Assembly (NCBI GenBank): GCA_964035015.1
Contig: OZ036006.1
Span: 9,648,451 to 9,712,450 of the forward strand
Origin: Corallium rubrum
Taxonomy: Eukaryota > Cnidaria > Anthozoa > Scleralcyonacea > Coralliidae
DNA: 64,000 nucleotides
Direction of reading: 5' to 3'
Under the pieces are notes generated by a model, which ran no database searches, was not told the DNA's origin, and saw only the letters and a list, made by a program, of their open reading frames with translations. The first letter of the stretch is position 1. Each line of letters starts with the position of its first letter. A program made the position numbers and the translations under genes. Below, piece after piece: positions 1 to 11,867 of this stretch.

Positions 1-239
1 TTTAAGTGTGTATCTGTACACATATTACATGTAATATCATGATACACAATAGTTATATTGTGGTGTTTAATGCACAGCATTGTGTATTCAATAAACACAT
101 AACATTCAAAGCACTGAAAGGAATTTACAACCATTTTAAATTGGATCTCTTGGCTTGCATGAGTGGTCCCCAAACAAGTAATTACATGTTCCTATTGGTT
201 TTGTTTAAGATCACCCATTGGTTAAATTGACAAGATTAA

Positions 240-316
240 TTAGAACCCAGCAGCAGGTATTGATTCCGAGCGAACAATCTCACGCCCAAATGCGAACAGT
301 ATCGAGACAACGAGGC
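240..316 (-). CDS. Candidate terminal exon (alternative B) of the unrecognised minus-strand gene
   Basis: On the minus strand an acceptor-like CTTCTCAAAG precedes a 77-nt open segment that ends in TAA. Its reading phase (two bases completing a codon) fits the donor phase of the exon at 2892-2971. The 24 encoded residues start hydrophobic (LVVSILFAFG) and end ESIPAAGF. A second possible acceptor 12 nt upstream is also in frame. This is an inference from phase only; alternative A (1508-1530) fits equally well. Confidence 0.25.
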
Positions 317-1507
317 CTTTGAGAAGAACTCCAAGTGTATTTAAACACAGATAAACAATAACAAAATACATCTTATGGAACAGGATAAATTATCAAAAAA
401 GATGAAACACAATAAACTTAAAGAAGAATGTTAATTTGAGCATAATTAGAATGGGAAACAAAGCGAACACCTTACGCAAACAAAGCCATGCACGTGGAGA
501 TGAGCAAATGGTTAGCACATATTCTGAGTAAATAAATTACTTACAAGACTGAAGATCTTGCATGATAAACTATATTCCAAGCAAGCCTGGTCATGCTTTT
601 CTTAAAACACATCTCTCAGGTACACCCAGCATTACATGTACATTATTACAGGTGAAAACTAAAGCCGTATTTCACAACCAAATGGCAAATATTTAAATCA
701 CGCCACTTCACATTATCACGTGGAAACATGCAGTGGGGAGTCCGAATCGTTCTACGGATTCCAGCGCCTACAATTTTTTACAGAACGAAGAAAGAACACA
801 ATAGTACAGTAGCTTTTACCAAGCAAGAAAAAAACCGAAAGGTTGATAATGCTTTCTGAATGCTATATGGACACATCAGTCATATGTATGGCACATATAT
901 ACACAAGTAAAGATACTTTGCCAAAACAGTATAGATGTGGAGCAAGATAAGCTATTGAGGACCACCATTAATTTAAGAATGACGTGGCATACAAAATCCA
1001 TTGAACGTTTTTTGATACGGCATGGTAGAACAAAAGTAATCGAGAAACGTATTTGCTTTCTAATCATACGAAGGCTACAGTATGTCTACACAACAAAGCA
1101 ATGAAACACTTCACAAGACTGTTCAACAAGAGATACAAAAATGTAGAGAACACGCAGCATGTTACAATGTGAAGATGAAGTAAGGACAGAGATGGAAATG
1201 TATTTATTGGGAACAAAACAAGAAAACACAGCACAGTCACAAGGATCAATAAGATATGGTATATACCGTAAGTAAAACAGTAAAGCTATTCTTAATGAAT
1301 ATTCGACTATTAGCAACATAATAACCAAAATATCGCACAACAAAAAGCAGCCATCGTGCCTAACAGATCAATACAATTGTGTAAGGTTAAGAACAGCAGT
1401 ACGGCAGTAAACAAACCACAGAAACAAAAGAAAATAACACTGTTTCAACTTCCTACACAGTGTACTAAACAATCCTACCATTTAGAAGGCGTTCAAGATC
1501 ATCTGGC

Positions 1508-1530
1508 TCAAACCACGACATCTTTACAGG
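1508..1530 (-). CDS. Candidate terminal exon (alternative A) of the unrecognised minus-strand gene
   Basis: On the minus strand a pyrimidine-rich stretch ending in CCGTAAG is followed by a very short open segment that would close the protein with CKDVVV and TGA. The phase matches the donor at 2892. The exon is short and the acceptor is ordinary, so chance is a real possibility. Confidence 0.2.
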
Positions 1531-2891
1531 CTTACGGTAAATGATAAGAGAGGTGTGCTGAGAGGCGCCAACTGTCTTTATACATACACAAACGGAAAGG
1601 CGTTTTTGAACCATATTAGGAAAACTCGCTTTATGTGACGTCAATCAAAACAGAATACTGTGGAACGCTTTTCATATATATATATATACATACAATGAAC
1701 TGTGATTATATGTACGTATGAATGATATGATCGGAAAGACATTTTCGAACCATATTAGGACAACTCTCTCTATATGACGTCAATCAAAATAAAATACGGT
1801 AGAACACTTCTCATACGTACGTACATCACACATACTTGAAGTTTGTTCATCACAACAACACGCGATATTAATGGTTCGATCTTCCACGTAAGCATAGAGG
1901 GGTTTTATGTGTGCTAATATTTCAATAAAAGACAGTGTTTACTTCAAACGAGAATGTAAACCACATAAACAGCCATACAAAGAAAAAGACATTACCAGTA
2001 AGATCACCACCAATTGTGAATTCACATCAATTTAAAACCTTTACGACCAAGACTTCATTCAGACGTCGAAGATAAACGGTATGCTTAGCTCTCAAAAAAC
2101 ATATATCATGTACAAATACATGTACCTCCTTGGCTTGGAATAACAGCCTACTTAAGTTATACACATAATACAGATAATCCAAGGTTTAAGAATTAAAAGT
2201 TTAATAATGCAAACCAGAAGCAACACTTAAGCCGTGCAATTTTTCTCTATTGACGATTATCAAACATTCATTTCCAATACGTACATTCATTGACTATTAG
2301 CATCTGTATCTTTTTAGCAAACAATAATGTTGCATAGTGAGACAAGAAAACAATAGGTATTGTACAGATAAAATTTGATTTACCTAACTTTGTGACATAT
2401 GGGACAAGAAAAACAAACAAATAAGCTTGTGGTCACGTATGAGCCAAATATAATCGCAGCCAGGTCACATGCGTACACTTTTTTCTAGGCTACTCTTTTG
2501 ACAAGTTCTGTAGAGTTCATCAACTCACAAATTGACCACCATGTTATTTCAAGTCTCAAGACAATTATCTCTCATATCAAAGATCCCTAACAAGTGTAAA
2601 CAGATATCACGAGGCATACAAATTGATATAGATGAACATCAATGATGATACTGTCTTATTGTTTGTTCATGGGAGATTTCCCCCCACAATATATTAGTAA
2701 GAGAACATTTTAGAAAACACTGTAAACGTTCATTTAAATTAGTGTTTGTCACAACATTTGGTAAACTTCCAAGCTCAACAGAAAGAGTTATTCACTGTTG
2801 AAAAGACATTTCAGTGACATTCTGTTAGGATCAATCATACATAAACCCTGTTGATAGCTAGCCCACCGATAAAAGTAGACATGTCATTTAC

Positions 2892-5800
2892 CTGGTCCTG
2901 GTGGTGGTGGTTGGTTATTGCCTTGGCCTTGATACGCTATCGTTAGTGGTATATCTTCTCTATGCAAAACCCTGAGAAAAAAACACATAAAAAATTAGTA
3001 TTTTTTTAGAATTGTTATATTTTAAATACAAATTGTCCACTTTGAATTAAAATTTACATAAGATCAACAACTTCGACCTTTTACGACCAATAATCTTCAT
3101 TAATATTTCCTTCAATATTACCGTACTAAATTTTATATTTCCTTCAATATTACCGTACTAAATTTTGACTGATTACAGTTGTAATTAAATTAACATGATG
3201 ATACTGTAAATCAATGGTTCCAAGTTGAAAAAAATATACAGCATTTCTAAATTCTTGCTGTGTCTATATATGTAAATATAACATTTTTGGAAGCAATTTA
3301 CAGTATGTTTAGTTTATCAAAATATTTATCTAAAAAGCTATAAAAAGTTGATGTTTACTACAGCATGACAATAAAACTTAACAATTTCTCCCCAGATGAA
3401 GTGGAATGCATCAGTTCATCAATTCATTCAGCAATTTCCCACAGCTGTTAGTTCGTACTGTATGCAAGACAATGGAGATTGAAAGGATCAAGTTGACCAG
3501 CAGTAACCAATCTTTCAACAGATTATAATTATATCACAAGATGTACACTCTTTGGAATATATATACATGTAGGAAAAGACAAATGATTTTTAAAAAAATC
3601 AATAGACACTTCTTAATGTGGCAAGCTAGATACTGTAGTGAGCTCATTCTAAAATCCATCGTTTTCGTATTTTTGGGAGCTAGCAAAATAAGGAAATCAA
3701 ATCAAGACTTTGGCCAATACAGGCTTTAACTGATGTTTGCAAAGATCAATTCAGCCTTCCATAAAATTGTACTTGTAGCATATTGTGATCGTTCTTAATG
3801 TTGTTGATTGATGTATATTTTCTTTCTTTGCCTTGTGTAAATATTGAAGCAATTCTGACATTTTTTGTGGTGATAAATACATGTACACATAACAGACCAA
3901 GGTCTAGAAAGTTTAGAAACATTTTACAGTATATAATTCTAAACGAGCTTCAACAGTGAATGTTTTCCATTATAATGGCCGATATATGGACATGTTATGT
4001 TCCAAACAAAAATGAACCTTCAGTACTGTATAATTAAATTGTCAATTGGAGTACACAAACTCTACAAGGATATTTCACAATTCATTTTTGATCTACAGTA
4101 CATTATTTTGAGTTTAGGATTCACAAGTACACTGGCAAAAATTACTCAACTGTGACAAGGTGAAGACTATTCTTTATATCTGACCATCACTCTTGAGAGA
4201 AAAGCATACATTCTGTATACACTAGTGTACATTAGTCATCCACAGTAATAGATACAATCAACCTATGGTCATTGCAAGCCAGAAACTTTAAGCTACGTGC
4301 TATCAAGGACATGTGGCCAAAAGGATGTGAAATATAAACCCTTTGGAAATTGAATAACTATAAGACCAAATGATCCATATCTGTCAACACGCTACACAGT
4401 TGGGGGTAACAATCACATGTGAACACCTGATTAAAGCATTCTTGATAAACAAAGTACCCACAAAATTAAAATACCGAACCCCATTTCTATCTAAAAAGGA
4501 AAGTCCACTAGTACTGTATATAGTGTATAGTATTTTACCAAGATTTGTCAGTTTCAAAAAGGCTTACAACATGTGGTAAGTTATTTAAGATTATAACTTT
4601 GTTTGTATGTATCATTCAATGAAAAGCTTTCATTTTGGCTTTCACACCCTGCAGCCTGAAATTTAAGAATGATTATACAAAACCCCCTAGCTATACCATA
4701 GACACAATGTCTTCTCATTACAACAAGAGTAAGGGTACACCATAAAAATGTTATATAGCTTCATTAATACTATATAAAATCTCTCTTATTTGTGCCATTC
4801 ATGCATGTTTAGTGTCTCCTAGATTATTCTTTGTGAAAAAAACCCAATTTGGTAATGTTTTTGATATTGGTACGGTGATGTTTTTGAAGACCAAACTAAA
4901 TATCAACAAGCTTTCAGCGTACATCTGTATGGCCAGTGCAAACCAAAGCATGAATCATAGTAGAATATAGTGGATCGGAGGGGGCTATAATTAAATAGTA
5001 GGATAAACTAGGGCAGTGATAGATATCATTTTGGAATTCTCTTGATGATACTATTATCCAATCCAAAACATTAAAATCCTTTCAGAAAAAGCTTAAAGAT
5101 TTCTTATTTAACGAAATGATGAACAGCTAAACAGTGCATTTTAAATCATTATTTTAATCTAGTATACTTACTTTTACTTAGTTTTTGGTGATTGGCAATT
5201 TCACAAACTCTCTCGAGTTTTCTTCTGCCAATCTACTTCCATGTATTTATACAAATTAAAATACATGAATTAGGAAATACAGTGGGTGCATTGCGATGTC
5301 CTCAAATAATTATAGTCAATTTTACAGCCTATTTCCAGAAATATTGGGGGGATTAAACCCCCCAGGTCATTAATACAATCATATATTTTTTTGCACTAAA
5401 ATATTTCTTAAGTTAAAAGCAATTTCTCCAAGATGGTGAAGCTTAATGAAGAAAATTTCACAGAAAGAAATTTGAGAACTGGCAGAAAAGATATCTCCTA
5501 TATTTTAATTAGATCCCTTGTTGTGGGAACAATATTCCAAATGTAAACAACACTCATTTGACACCCATTTACATTGCCATGAACATGCAGCTCCCCACAG
5601 CAGTTTCCTCCACTTCTCTCTCTTGCACATCCTCCCTTTTTAAACCACTCTCTCATGTCCCTCTCCACAACCTGACTCCATGTCATCCTTGGCCTTCCTC
5701 TTCCTCTCACACTTTCCACCTCATGACATGCTTTTTTTCCACCTAGTCACCATCATCTTTCCATAATACATGCCCCAGTCATCTCAACCAGTTCCATCTC

Positions 5801-8800
5801 ACAACATCAGTCACCGACTCAATCCCATTCTTTCTCGCTCACCAGTGCTGTGAGTAACTTTGTTACAAGTAACTAGATACATGTAATTGTTACTTTTTTG
5901 AGTAATTTTACCAGTAACTAGTTCCTTTTTTCAGAAGGTAACTGTAACTGTAACTAGTTACAAAAAGTAGGAATAAAAAGTAACGATAACTAGTTACATC
6001 TGCTGTCGAGAGCACCGTTACTTTTTGCAATATCCATAATACTCCCAAACCTCACCGAGTCGTTGTTCAACATCGTATCCAACTTTTCATTGAACTGAAC
6101 ACACTGCTGCCTGCAAGTGCAGCATATGAAAGGCTGTTCAGCTGCGCAGGATTAATTTTCAGACCACGTCGTTGCTCAATGACTGATTGTAATTATGAAA
6201 ATTCTCTTCTGGTCAAATAAAACAATAGTTTTGTTTCTCGATTTTAAATAGCCAAACGAAAGAATAGGTGTAACTTTGTAATTGTAACTAGTTACAAAAT
6301 TTTTAAAGTAACTTTGTAACTGTAACTAGTTACTTTTTTTTCATTGTAACTTGTATCGGTAACTAGTTACTTTTCTGATGATGTAACTGTAACTGTAACT
6401 AGTTACAAAAATTATGTAACTATTACAGCACTGTCGCTCACACTCGGCACTACAAGCAAAGTATAAAATAACAAAAAAATAAAAAACAACAAAAATGTAC
6501 TTTTTTGAGAGTGCTGTTAATTTCCAAGGAGAAAAAACCAACAAAACACTTACCCTTCTATCATTTTCTCAGGGTTTGAGAAAGTTCTATTTAATGTTTG
6601 CCATATTTCTTCAAATGAACCCTGAGAATAAATCTCCTGGGTTCCAACTGAGTCTTGAGAATCCGGTTGAGACATCTAAACAGGTTAACAACAGATTTTA
6701 TAAACTGAGCCAAGGGATCATAGGTGTAGAGTTTTGTTTTCGTCTAGGGAGGCTGAAATGCTGAACAGGGCCTTTCTAAGAATTTTCTCATGGGGGGTGT
6801 TTACAAAAAGGGACTCTTCTAGGGGGTTCTGGGGGCATGCCCCCTCGGAAATTTTTGAAATTTAGAGTCTTGGAAATGCCATTTCCCACATTCTGAGGGG
6901 TGATTTTTAAGAACATTGAAGATCATGAAATGTCATAGAAAATAGTTAAAATACAACACATTTCAACAATTTTTCGATGTTGTGTTTACTGGGTTGACTT
7001 ATCACTGTATATGGGTGCTTTTGGCTGACAGGAATAAGGCTGTAATAGTTACTTTAGCTTAACAAGTAACCTATAATTTGTGAATGGTGATTGATGAGTC
7101 AGTTGCTGCAAAATTTCTGGGGGGGCTCAGCCCCCATTGAGATTTCTCCGGGGTGCTAAAGTCCTAACAACACACACACACACACCCCCCCTACTCTACA
7201 CCTATGCAAGGGATCATTAACCCTCTCCCTCCTTGTTCTCACTTGAGGAGTAAAATCATCTGGTGTTAGACAGAGTAAAATAACCAAGTGGCTGGTTTTG
7301 GGTGACCTAGTAGGGAAACGGTTAATTTCAAAAGGGAGACTTATTAGTGGGAGGGAGCTAACACATCGACTACTAGAAGTTCTCAGGAGTTTTTACATTC
7401 TCACTTAAAATTCTCTGGCATTAGACCAGGCAGGATACACATAAAACGTAGATCAAGAAGTTTTAGCTCAGAAGAACACTTGAGGGCTGTAAGGACAGGC
7501 AAAATACACAATTTATGTGTCAAGGTTTTGAGTGACAGATCTTCGTTTTTTGGTAGCAAACGCAAATAAGCTAGTACAATATTCACGTTCCAGGACTGTT
7601 GGTAGCAGGGCATAGCCCCATTGAGCCCAAACCTTCTTCTAGGTCTGCAGGGGGAGATGCCTCCTCTAGTTGTGAACCAAACTCTTCATTTGGCCACGTG
7701 GCATGTATCAAACAATCTTTACAGTCAAAAGGCATTTGTGTGGACACTTTCCAGCTCATCTTGGCAGCTTGGCGGACAAGCACAAATGCAGTTTATAACT
7801 CCACCTGGAAAAAATGGCATAGCTGGTGTGTCGAATGAGAAATTGATTCATTTTGCCCCTCTTTGGCAGATAGTTTTCTTGCCCATTCATTGAGGGTTTG
7901 GAATACAGAACAATACAGTAAATACATATCGCTAAGCTTTGTCAGGCATTCTCCCAGGTTATCTGTTTGCTATTAAAAGGGTGTTTTGAATCTACGACGA
8001 GAAGAACTGGGAGGGACATTGACATGTCGAACAAGCTGGGGCCACACCGGGGTCAGCAAAATTTACATTGTCTACTCTTTGTCAGAAACCTGTAAATTTT
8101 ACTTTTCTTACGTCTTTTTCTAATAGCAATAATTTTTTGGGACTAAAATGCCCTAAATTTGCCCAGGGTAATTACCCGGCTTATCCCCCCCCCCTGGGAA
8201 TCAAAGGTTTAATAGAGGGAAGGGCCTTCCAAATCTGTTCAAGTCCAGAAATTGTCTAGATTAGCCTATTGGTTATTACAGTTACATGTAGTTTGTCACC
8301 TTTATACATGTTTCTTTTAAATATTGGAGTCATTCCAGAAAAGATCCATACCTCCCCCACAGAGGAAATTTATGCCATCCAGGAGGGGAGGGGGGTAAAT
8401 CTACTTCTGATAATAGTAGGACATCCGAAGGGGGGAGGGGGTCAACTTCACATTTCCTCCATGGGGGAGGTGTGGATGTTTTCTGGAATGACCCATTACT
8501 TTTTTTTCTATATGTATAAAAAAGGTCCTAAATTAATAAATTGAATTGAAAAAAAGAAATCTAAAATCAACTACAGTACAGTATAACGATTTTCTATTAG
8601 AAAATCCATGTTTTAATTAGGGGGGGGGGGGGGGTGTAATAGAAAAAGGGAATTATTTTTTGCATAATGGGGGTGGGACTTATTAGAAGGGAGAAGTTTC
8701 ATATAGAGAAAGGGGGTTTAATAGAGAGAAATTATGGTAAATGAAATACAATACATGTACAAAACACAATTCAAAACATCTTGAAAACTCAAAATTTGAG

Positions 8801-11800
8801 CTAAAACATGAAAATGAGTTATGCATTAAAGTGTCAACAATACGTTGGCATTTTTGTTGTTTTATTGTACAGAGGAGCATGGCAGGAGCACTCACTGAAA
8901 ATTTCAAGCGAATCTGATGCGTAGTTTTTCCGCTATAAACTCTCAAAGTTTGCTACAGCTAGTTCGTTCTTGGAGAAAAATTGGGCTTTCAGAAACAATG
9001 CTTATGACATACGCAGATGGACGCTATGCATAAGAACAATAGATTTCACTATTAATGATCCATCTGCGTACGTCATAAGGCATTGTTACCAAGAAGCCCA
9101 AATTTCACCAAAACAAACTATCCATGGCAAATTTTGAGAGTTAATAGCGCGAAAACTACTTATCAGATTCTCTTGAAATTTTCAGTGAGTGCTCCTGTGG
9201 CTGTCATGCTCCTCTGTACAATAAAACAACAAAAATGCCAACAAATTTTTCACTTCATAGACACTGCCAAATGGCACCGATGGGATACAATGGTACGTAT
9301 TTGATAAACTGGGATAAAGGAGAATGGTAATGAACTTCCAAATCTAGACTGGGACATAAAAGCATTACCTTGAAAATATGTTTAAATTAAAAAATGCATA
9401 TATGAACACTAAGCAACATAATAAAAGAGCAACTTAATCACCATCTTGCAACCAGTTTAAAAAATTTGGTTGCCAGGGCACTGAGGGCAGAAATCTCTGT
9501 TGCTTGGGAAACTAATTGGTTGCAATATTAAAACTTTCATTAAAAAGTAACTTAAATAGTAATAAGACTAATGATTTCATCCAGTCATAAATAATCATCC
9601 CAATATTGGCACACTGGGGTTTATTGGTACCATAACAACAATATGCAATTAAATTTATATGATAGTATTATCACTCAATCCAAGATTATACAACTGTATT
9701 TTTTTTACTTGTGAAACCCCAATGCACAGCTATTTTCAGCTTACAAAATCCACATACAAACTCAAGTAAAAACAGATACATATACATGGTCTTATCTGAC
9801 ACTAGTCGTATCTCAACTTTAATTTGAACTTTCAATATACGATGTACCATGCACAATTATATCAGCATTGTTTTGTTAAACATGTTTGTTGGAATTTCCT
9901 CATTAATTTGAGCCCACAACAATAGGAGTTAAGCATTCATTTTCAATCTCTTGAGAGCCCATTTTAGACTACGTAGTTGCTCCAACTTTCTTGTTAAACT
10001 TGATACTGCATTGTGCTTGCTAATAAATTTACCCAGCTTTGAAAATACAAGTTTGTGTTTTTAGCTACAGCCAGTCTGATAAACAAATTTGTATGCACCA
10101 AATTCAATAGAACAAACTTATTGTTCAAACTTAGGTAATTAAGACGTTCAGCTTTAATTGGAACAGCCATCTATATATACAGTACTGGAATTAGCCTAGT
10201 TTTAGGAAAAACTAAGTCCTTACCTTACCAAGCAAATATTTATCCTTAAGCAGATAACTTGATGGGTGTCTTAATATTATACAGTGAGCATATTAAATAT
10301 TGGCCCTTACCTAGACACCCATGACCGACTTAGAGATCTACGAATGTATTCGTTTTAATTTCCCTTTTAATAAAAAAATTACTGTGTGTGTGAAAGCATG
10401 GTTACTGGTACTTGCTCGTATAGCAATTCTTAAAGTATTGTACATTGCTGTATACCCCTGTATCTTAAATATAAAACTTCTCACAGCTGCCCATGTTTGC
10501 CTCCCCCAAAGGCTTAATCAGTTTTCGTTATTTACATATACAGATTCTTGAGACCAACCATGAACCACTTAGATGAGCTATGCATTCAACATCATTTTTA
10601 TGGTATATGAAATGTATTGAGGATAATATCATTGATATATATGCCTTACTTTAATAATATAATACAATATCCCTTATAATATATTTGTAATTGTGACTTC
10701 AACAATAAACGTTGACAGCATCAATCAGCTAGTTATTGCATAGTTATGCATATGAGGTACTTGAAACTTTCTAGACATGCAGAAGGGATGACCCAAAGGA
10801 AATCACCCCTAATCTGGCTCAATACAAGCATTTTTACAATCGGAGACAAACTATACAGTAATGTATGCTATTAGTGTTCATTGATGGTAATACAATGAAA
10901 AATAAAGGGACTCGTGGTTTGAAAGCCTTGAAGCTATAAAGACACTTGATTCCTGTTCTATCAACAGATGTCAATCAGCCCCTAAAGACCATTATCCCTC
11001 ACCACCTACGAAATATATGAGGTTGCTTGTTCACCTGCTTTACGCAACATAATATTTCTAAGTTCCCTTTAGAAAAAAAAGCTCAACAGACCATAAAAAC
11101 AAAGCTTTTGCAAGCGCTTGGTAAGCCGTCGTCGAGTAAGCGCTCTCTTGAGATAAACAGCTTTAGACCGCGAGACACGTCTAGAGGGCATGCAACGGCT
11201 TGTGCCGTCTAGTTTGGGAGATCATATTTCGGGCAGGATTGGACAAGTCTTTTTTCTACCAGCTAACTGCCCAACCAACTGAGCGGAACAGTTCAAGTCT
11301 TCGGCACGTGCTTCGCCATGCTCCCGAACACAAAGGGTTCAGATTCTCTTAAAACATGTCATTTCTGACCCCTCAACATAGCAACGCGATTTAGTGACAA
11401 GCGGAACAATTTCTAGTCATAACACTTTAGCCATTTATGTTTTTATACCATAGATCTTCTCCGTTTTGCGTGCACTTCAAAACGTTAACTAGAGTTAAGA
11501 ACAAACTGTTTTGGACAATGTCCAGCTAGATCGGCTAAGATCTAAGCAAATTTACTACAATTTTGGAGCTAAAGCTGGTCTCGAACTTCCGCTGTAAGCT
11601 TGTGAACACATTGATCATCAAAGACGAAAAACAGCGCTTTGTAGGCTAAATTTTTGGTCCACGCTGAAAGATGTTTCGAAAAGTGATCGTTGTGGCACAC
11701 AAGTCGGTTAGAGTGACCTACTTTCGATTTCGCAGACACACGGAGACACTACGATAATTGCTTACCCTAGCAAGCACGCAACGAGCTGCAGCAAGCCAAA

Positions 11801-11867
11801 ATGAAACAAGAAAGGCAATCGCAAAAGACATGAATGAAAGTATCGCAGCCTGGTATAAAAAGTCCAT
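2892..11867 (-). CDS. Unrecognised small protein with N-terminal membrane segment (three exons read, 3' end uncertain)
   Basis: I do not recognise this family. Three exons read on the minus strand with mutually consistent phases: 11867-11766 (34 codons, phase 0, donor AGG|GTAAGC), 6621-6554 (68 nt, acceptor TTCTCAG, donor GG|GTAAGT) and 2971-2892 (80 nt, acceptor TTTTCTCAG, donor CAG|GTAAAT). The first exon begins MDFLYQAAILSFMSF and is almost entirely a membrane helix (about residues 5-31), ending in arginine. The second begins GSFEEIWQTLNRTF and looks like an amphipathic soluble segment. The third has the charged stretch HREDIPLTIAYQ followed by four prolines. The frame is open upstream of the chosen ATG to another ATG at 12017, so the start is not certain; I chose the one immediately before the hydrophobic helix. 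The predicted protein is about 90-110 residues. The two introns exceed 3.5 and 5 kb and are filled with transposon remnants. The coherent phases and good splice sites make a real gene likely; its function is unknown. Confidence 0.6.
5498..5842 (-). pseudogene. Degenerate non-LTR retrotransposon C-terminal tail
   Basis: Minus-strand frames contain the pattern GRGRPRMTWSQVVERDM followed by W-rich basic residues. This is the conserved tail found after the reverse transcriptase of many invertebrate non-LTR elements (GRGRPKxTWxxVVxxDM type). The preceding 'GIESVTDVVRW' segment lies in another frame and is interrupted by stops. The fragment ends exactly where the hAT element at 5843 begins, so it was cut by that insertion. 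It lies in intron 2 of the unrecognised gene. Confidence 0.6.
5843..6433 (+). mobile_element. hAT-type element with 8-bp target duplication
   Basis: Termini are CAGTGCTGT and its reverse complement ACAGCACTG, flanked on both sides by the perfect 8-bp duplication TCGCTCAC (5835-5842 and 6434-6441). The interior is full of GTAACTAGTTAC repeats. An 8-bp duplication with CA..TG ends is the hAT signature. The element also contains a hAT transposase fragment (separate entry), showing it derives from an autonomous copy. Confidence 0.85.
6086..6220 (+). pseudogene. hAT transposase C-terminal dimerisation-domain remnant
   Basis: An open stretch of 44 codons ends in TAA. It contains NTLLPASAAYERLFSCAGLI and then FRPRRCSMTD..NYENSLLVK. 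The core (LPASAAxERLFSxAG...RxRxxMxxxNxExxLxxK) is the diagnostic hAT C-terminal dimerisation motif. No upstream transposase domain is present in the 591-bp element, so this is a deletion derivative. Confidence 0.85.
6770..7210. repeat. Dispersed repeat with GGGGGCATGCCCCC core, copy 1
   Basis: This block carries 'GGGGGTGTTTACAAAAAGGG', a GGGGGCATGCCCCC palindrome and 'GAAATGCCATTTCC..CATTCTGA'. The same order recurs near 41690-41800, 47880-48030 and 50930-51010. It is probably the end region of a DNA transposon family. A short (CA)n sits at 7161-7182. Confidence 0.6.
7401..7990. pseudogene. DIRS-type tyrosine recombinase remnant, broken by an inversion
   Basis: The plus strand from about 7640 encodes LILAAWRTSTNAVYNSTWKK followed by WHSWC, the start of the tyrosine-recombinase core-binding domain typical of DIRS retroelements. 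Stops and frame changes follow (HSLRVWNTEQYSKYISLSF, KGVLNLR). The next part of the same domain lies on the opposite strand at 7600-7401: SWNVNIVLAYLRLLPKNEDL, then LKTLTHKLCILPVLTALKCS and ELKLLDLRFM. One half has therefore been inverted relative to the other, with a junction near 7600-7630. Assignment to DIRS is from motif memory; no reverse transcriptase is visible nearby. Confidence 0.65.
8840..9270. repeat. Foldback element
   Basis: The left arm (about 8840-9010) and the right arm (about 9065-9265) are inverted copies. Both carry 'TCAGTGAGTGCTCCTG', 'CTCCTCTGTACAATAAAACA' and the ATCTGCGTACGTCATAAG segment. The short spacer contains TATGCATAAGAACAATAGAT. Confidence 0.7.

Larger units (their letters stand above)
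1..2891. other. Left flank, no firm gene
   Basis: AT-rich sequence downstream of (on the minus strand) the last secure exon of the unrecognised gene. Apart from the two alternative terminal exons listed separately I see no coding region. Open frames here are short, unconserved in appearance and lack splice or start context. Two near-identical blocks around 1590-1680 and 1730-1820 share a motif with 'CATATTAGGA..ACTC' and 'GACGTCAATCAAAA', so a short local duplication is present. Confidence 0.5.

Noticed and set aside
6554..6621. Initially seen only as part of a plus-strand open frame (6495-6764)
   Set aside because: The plus-strand frame was rejected because the minus strand shows a properly bounded exon with matching phases here.
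10321..10551. 76-codon plus-strand frame MTDLEIYECIRF
   Set aside because: Isolated, no splice context, no recognised motif; lies in intron 1 of the minus-strand gene.
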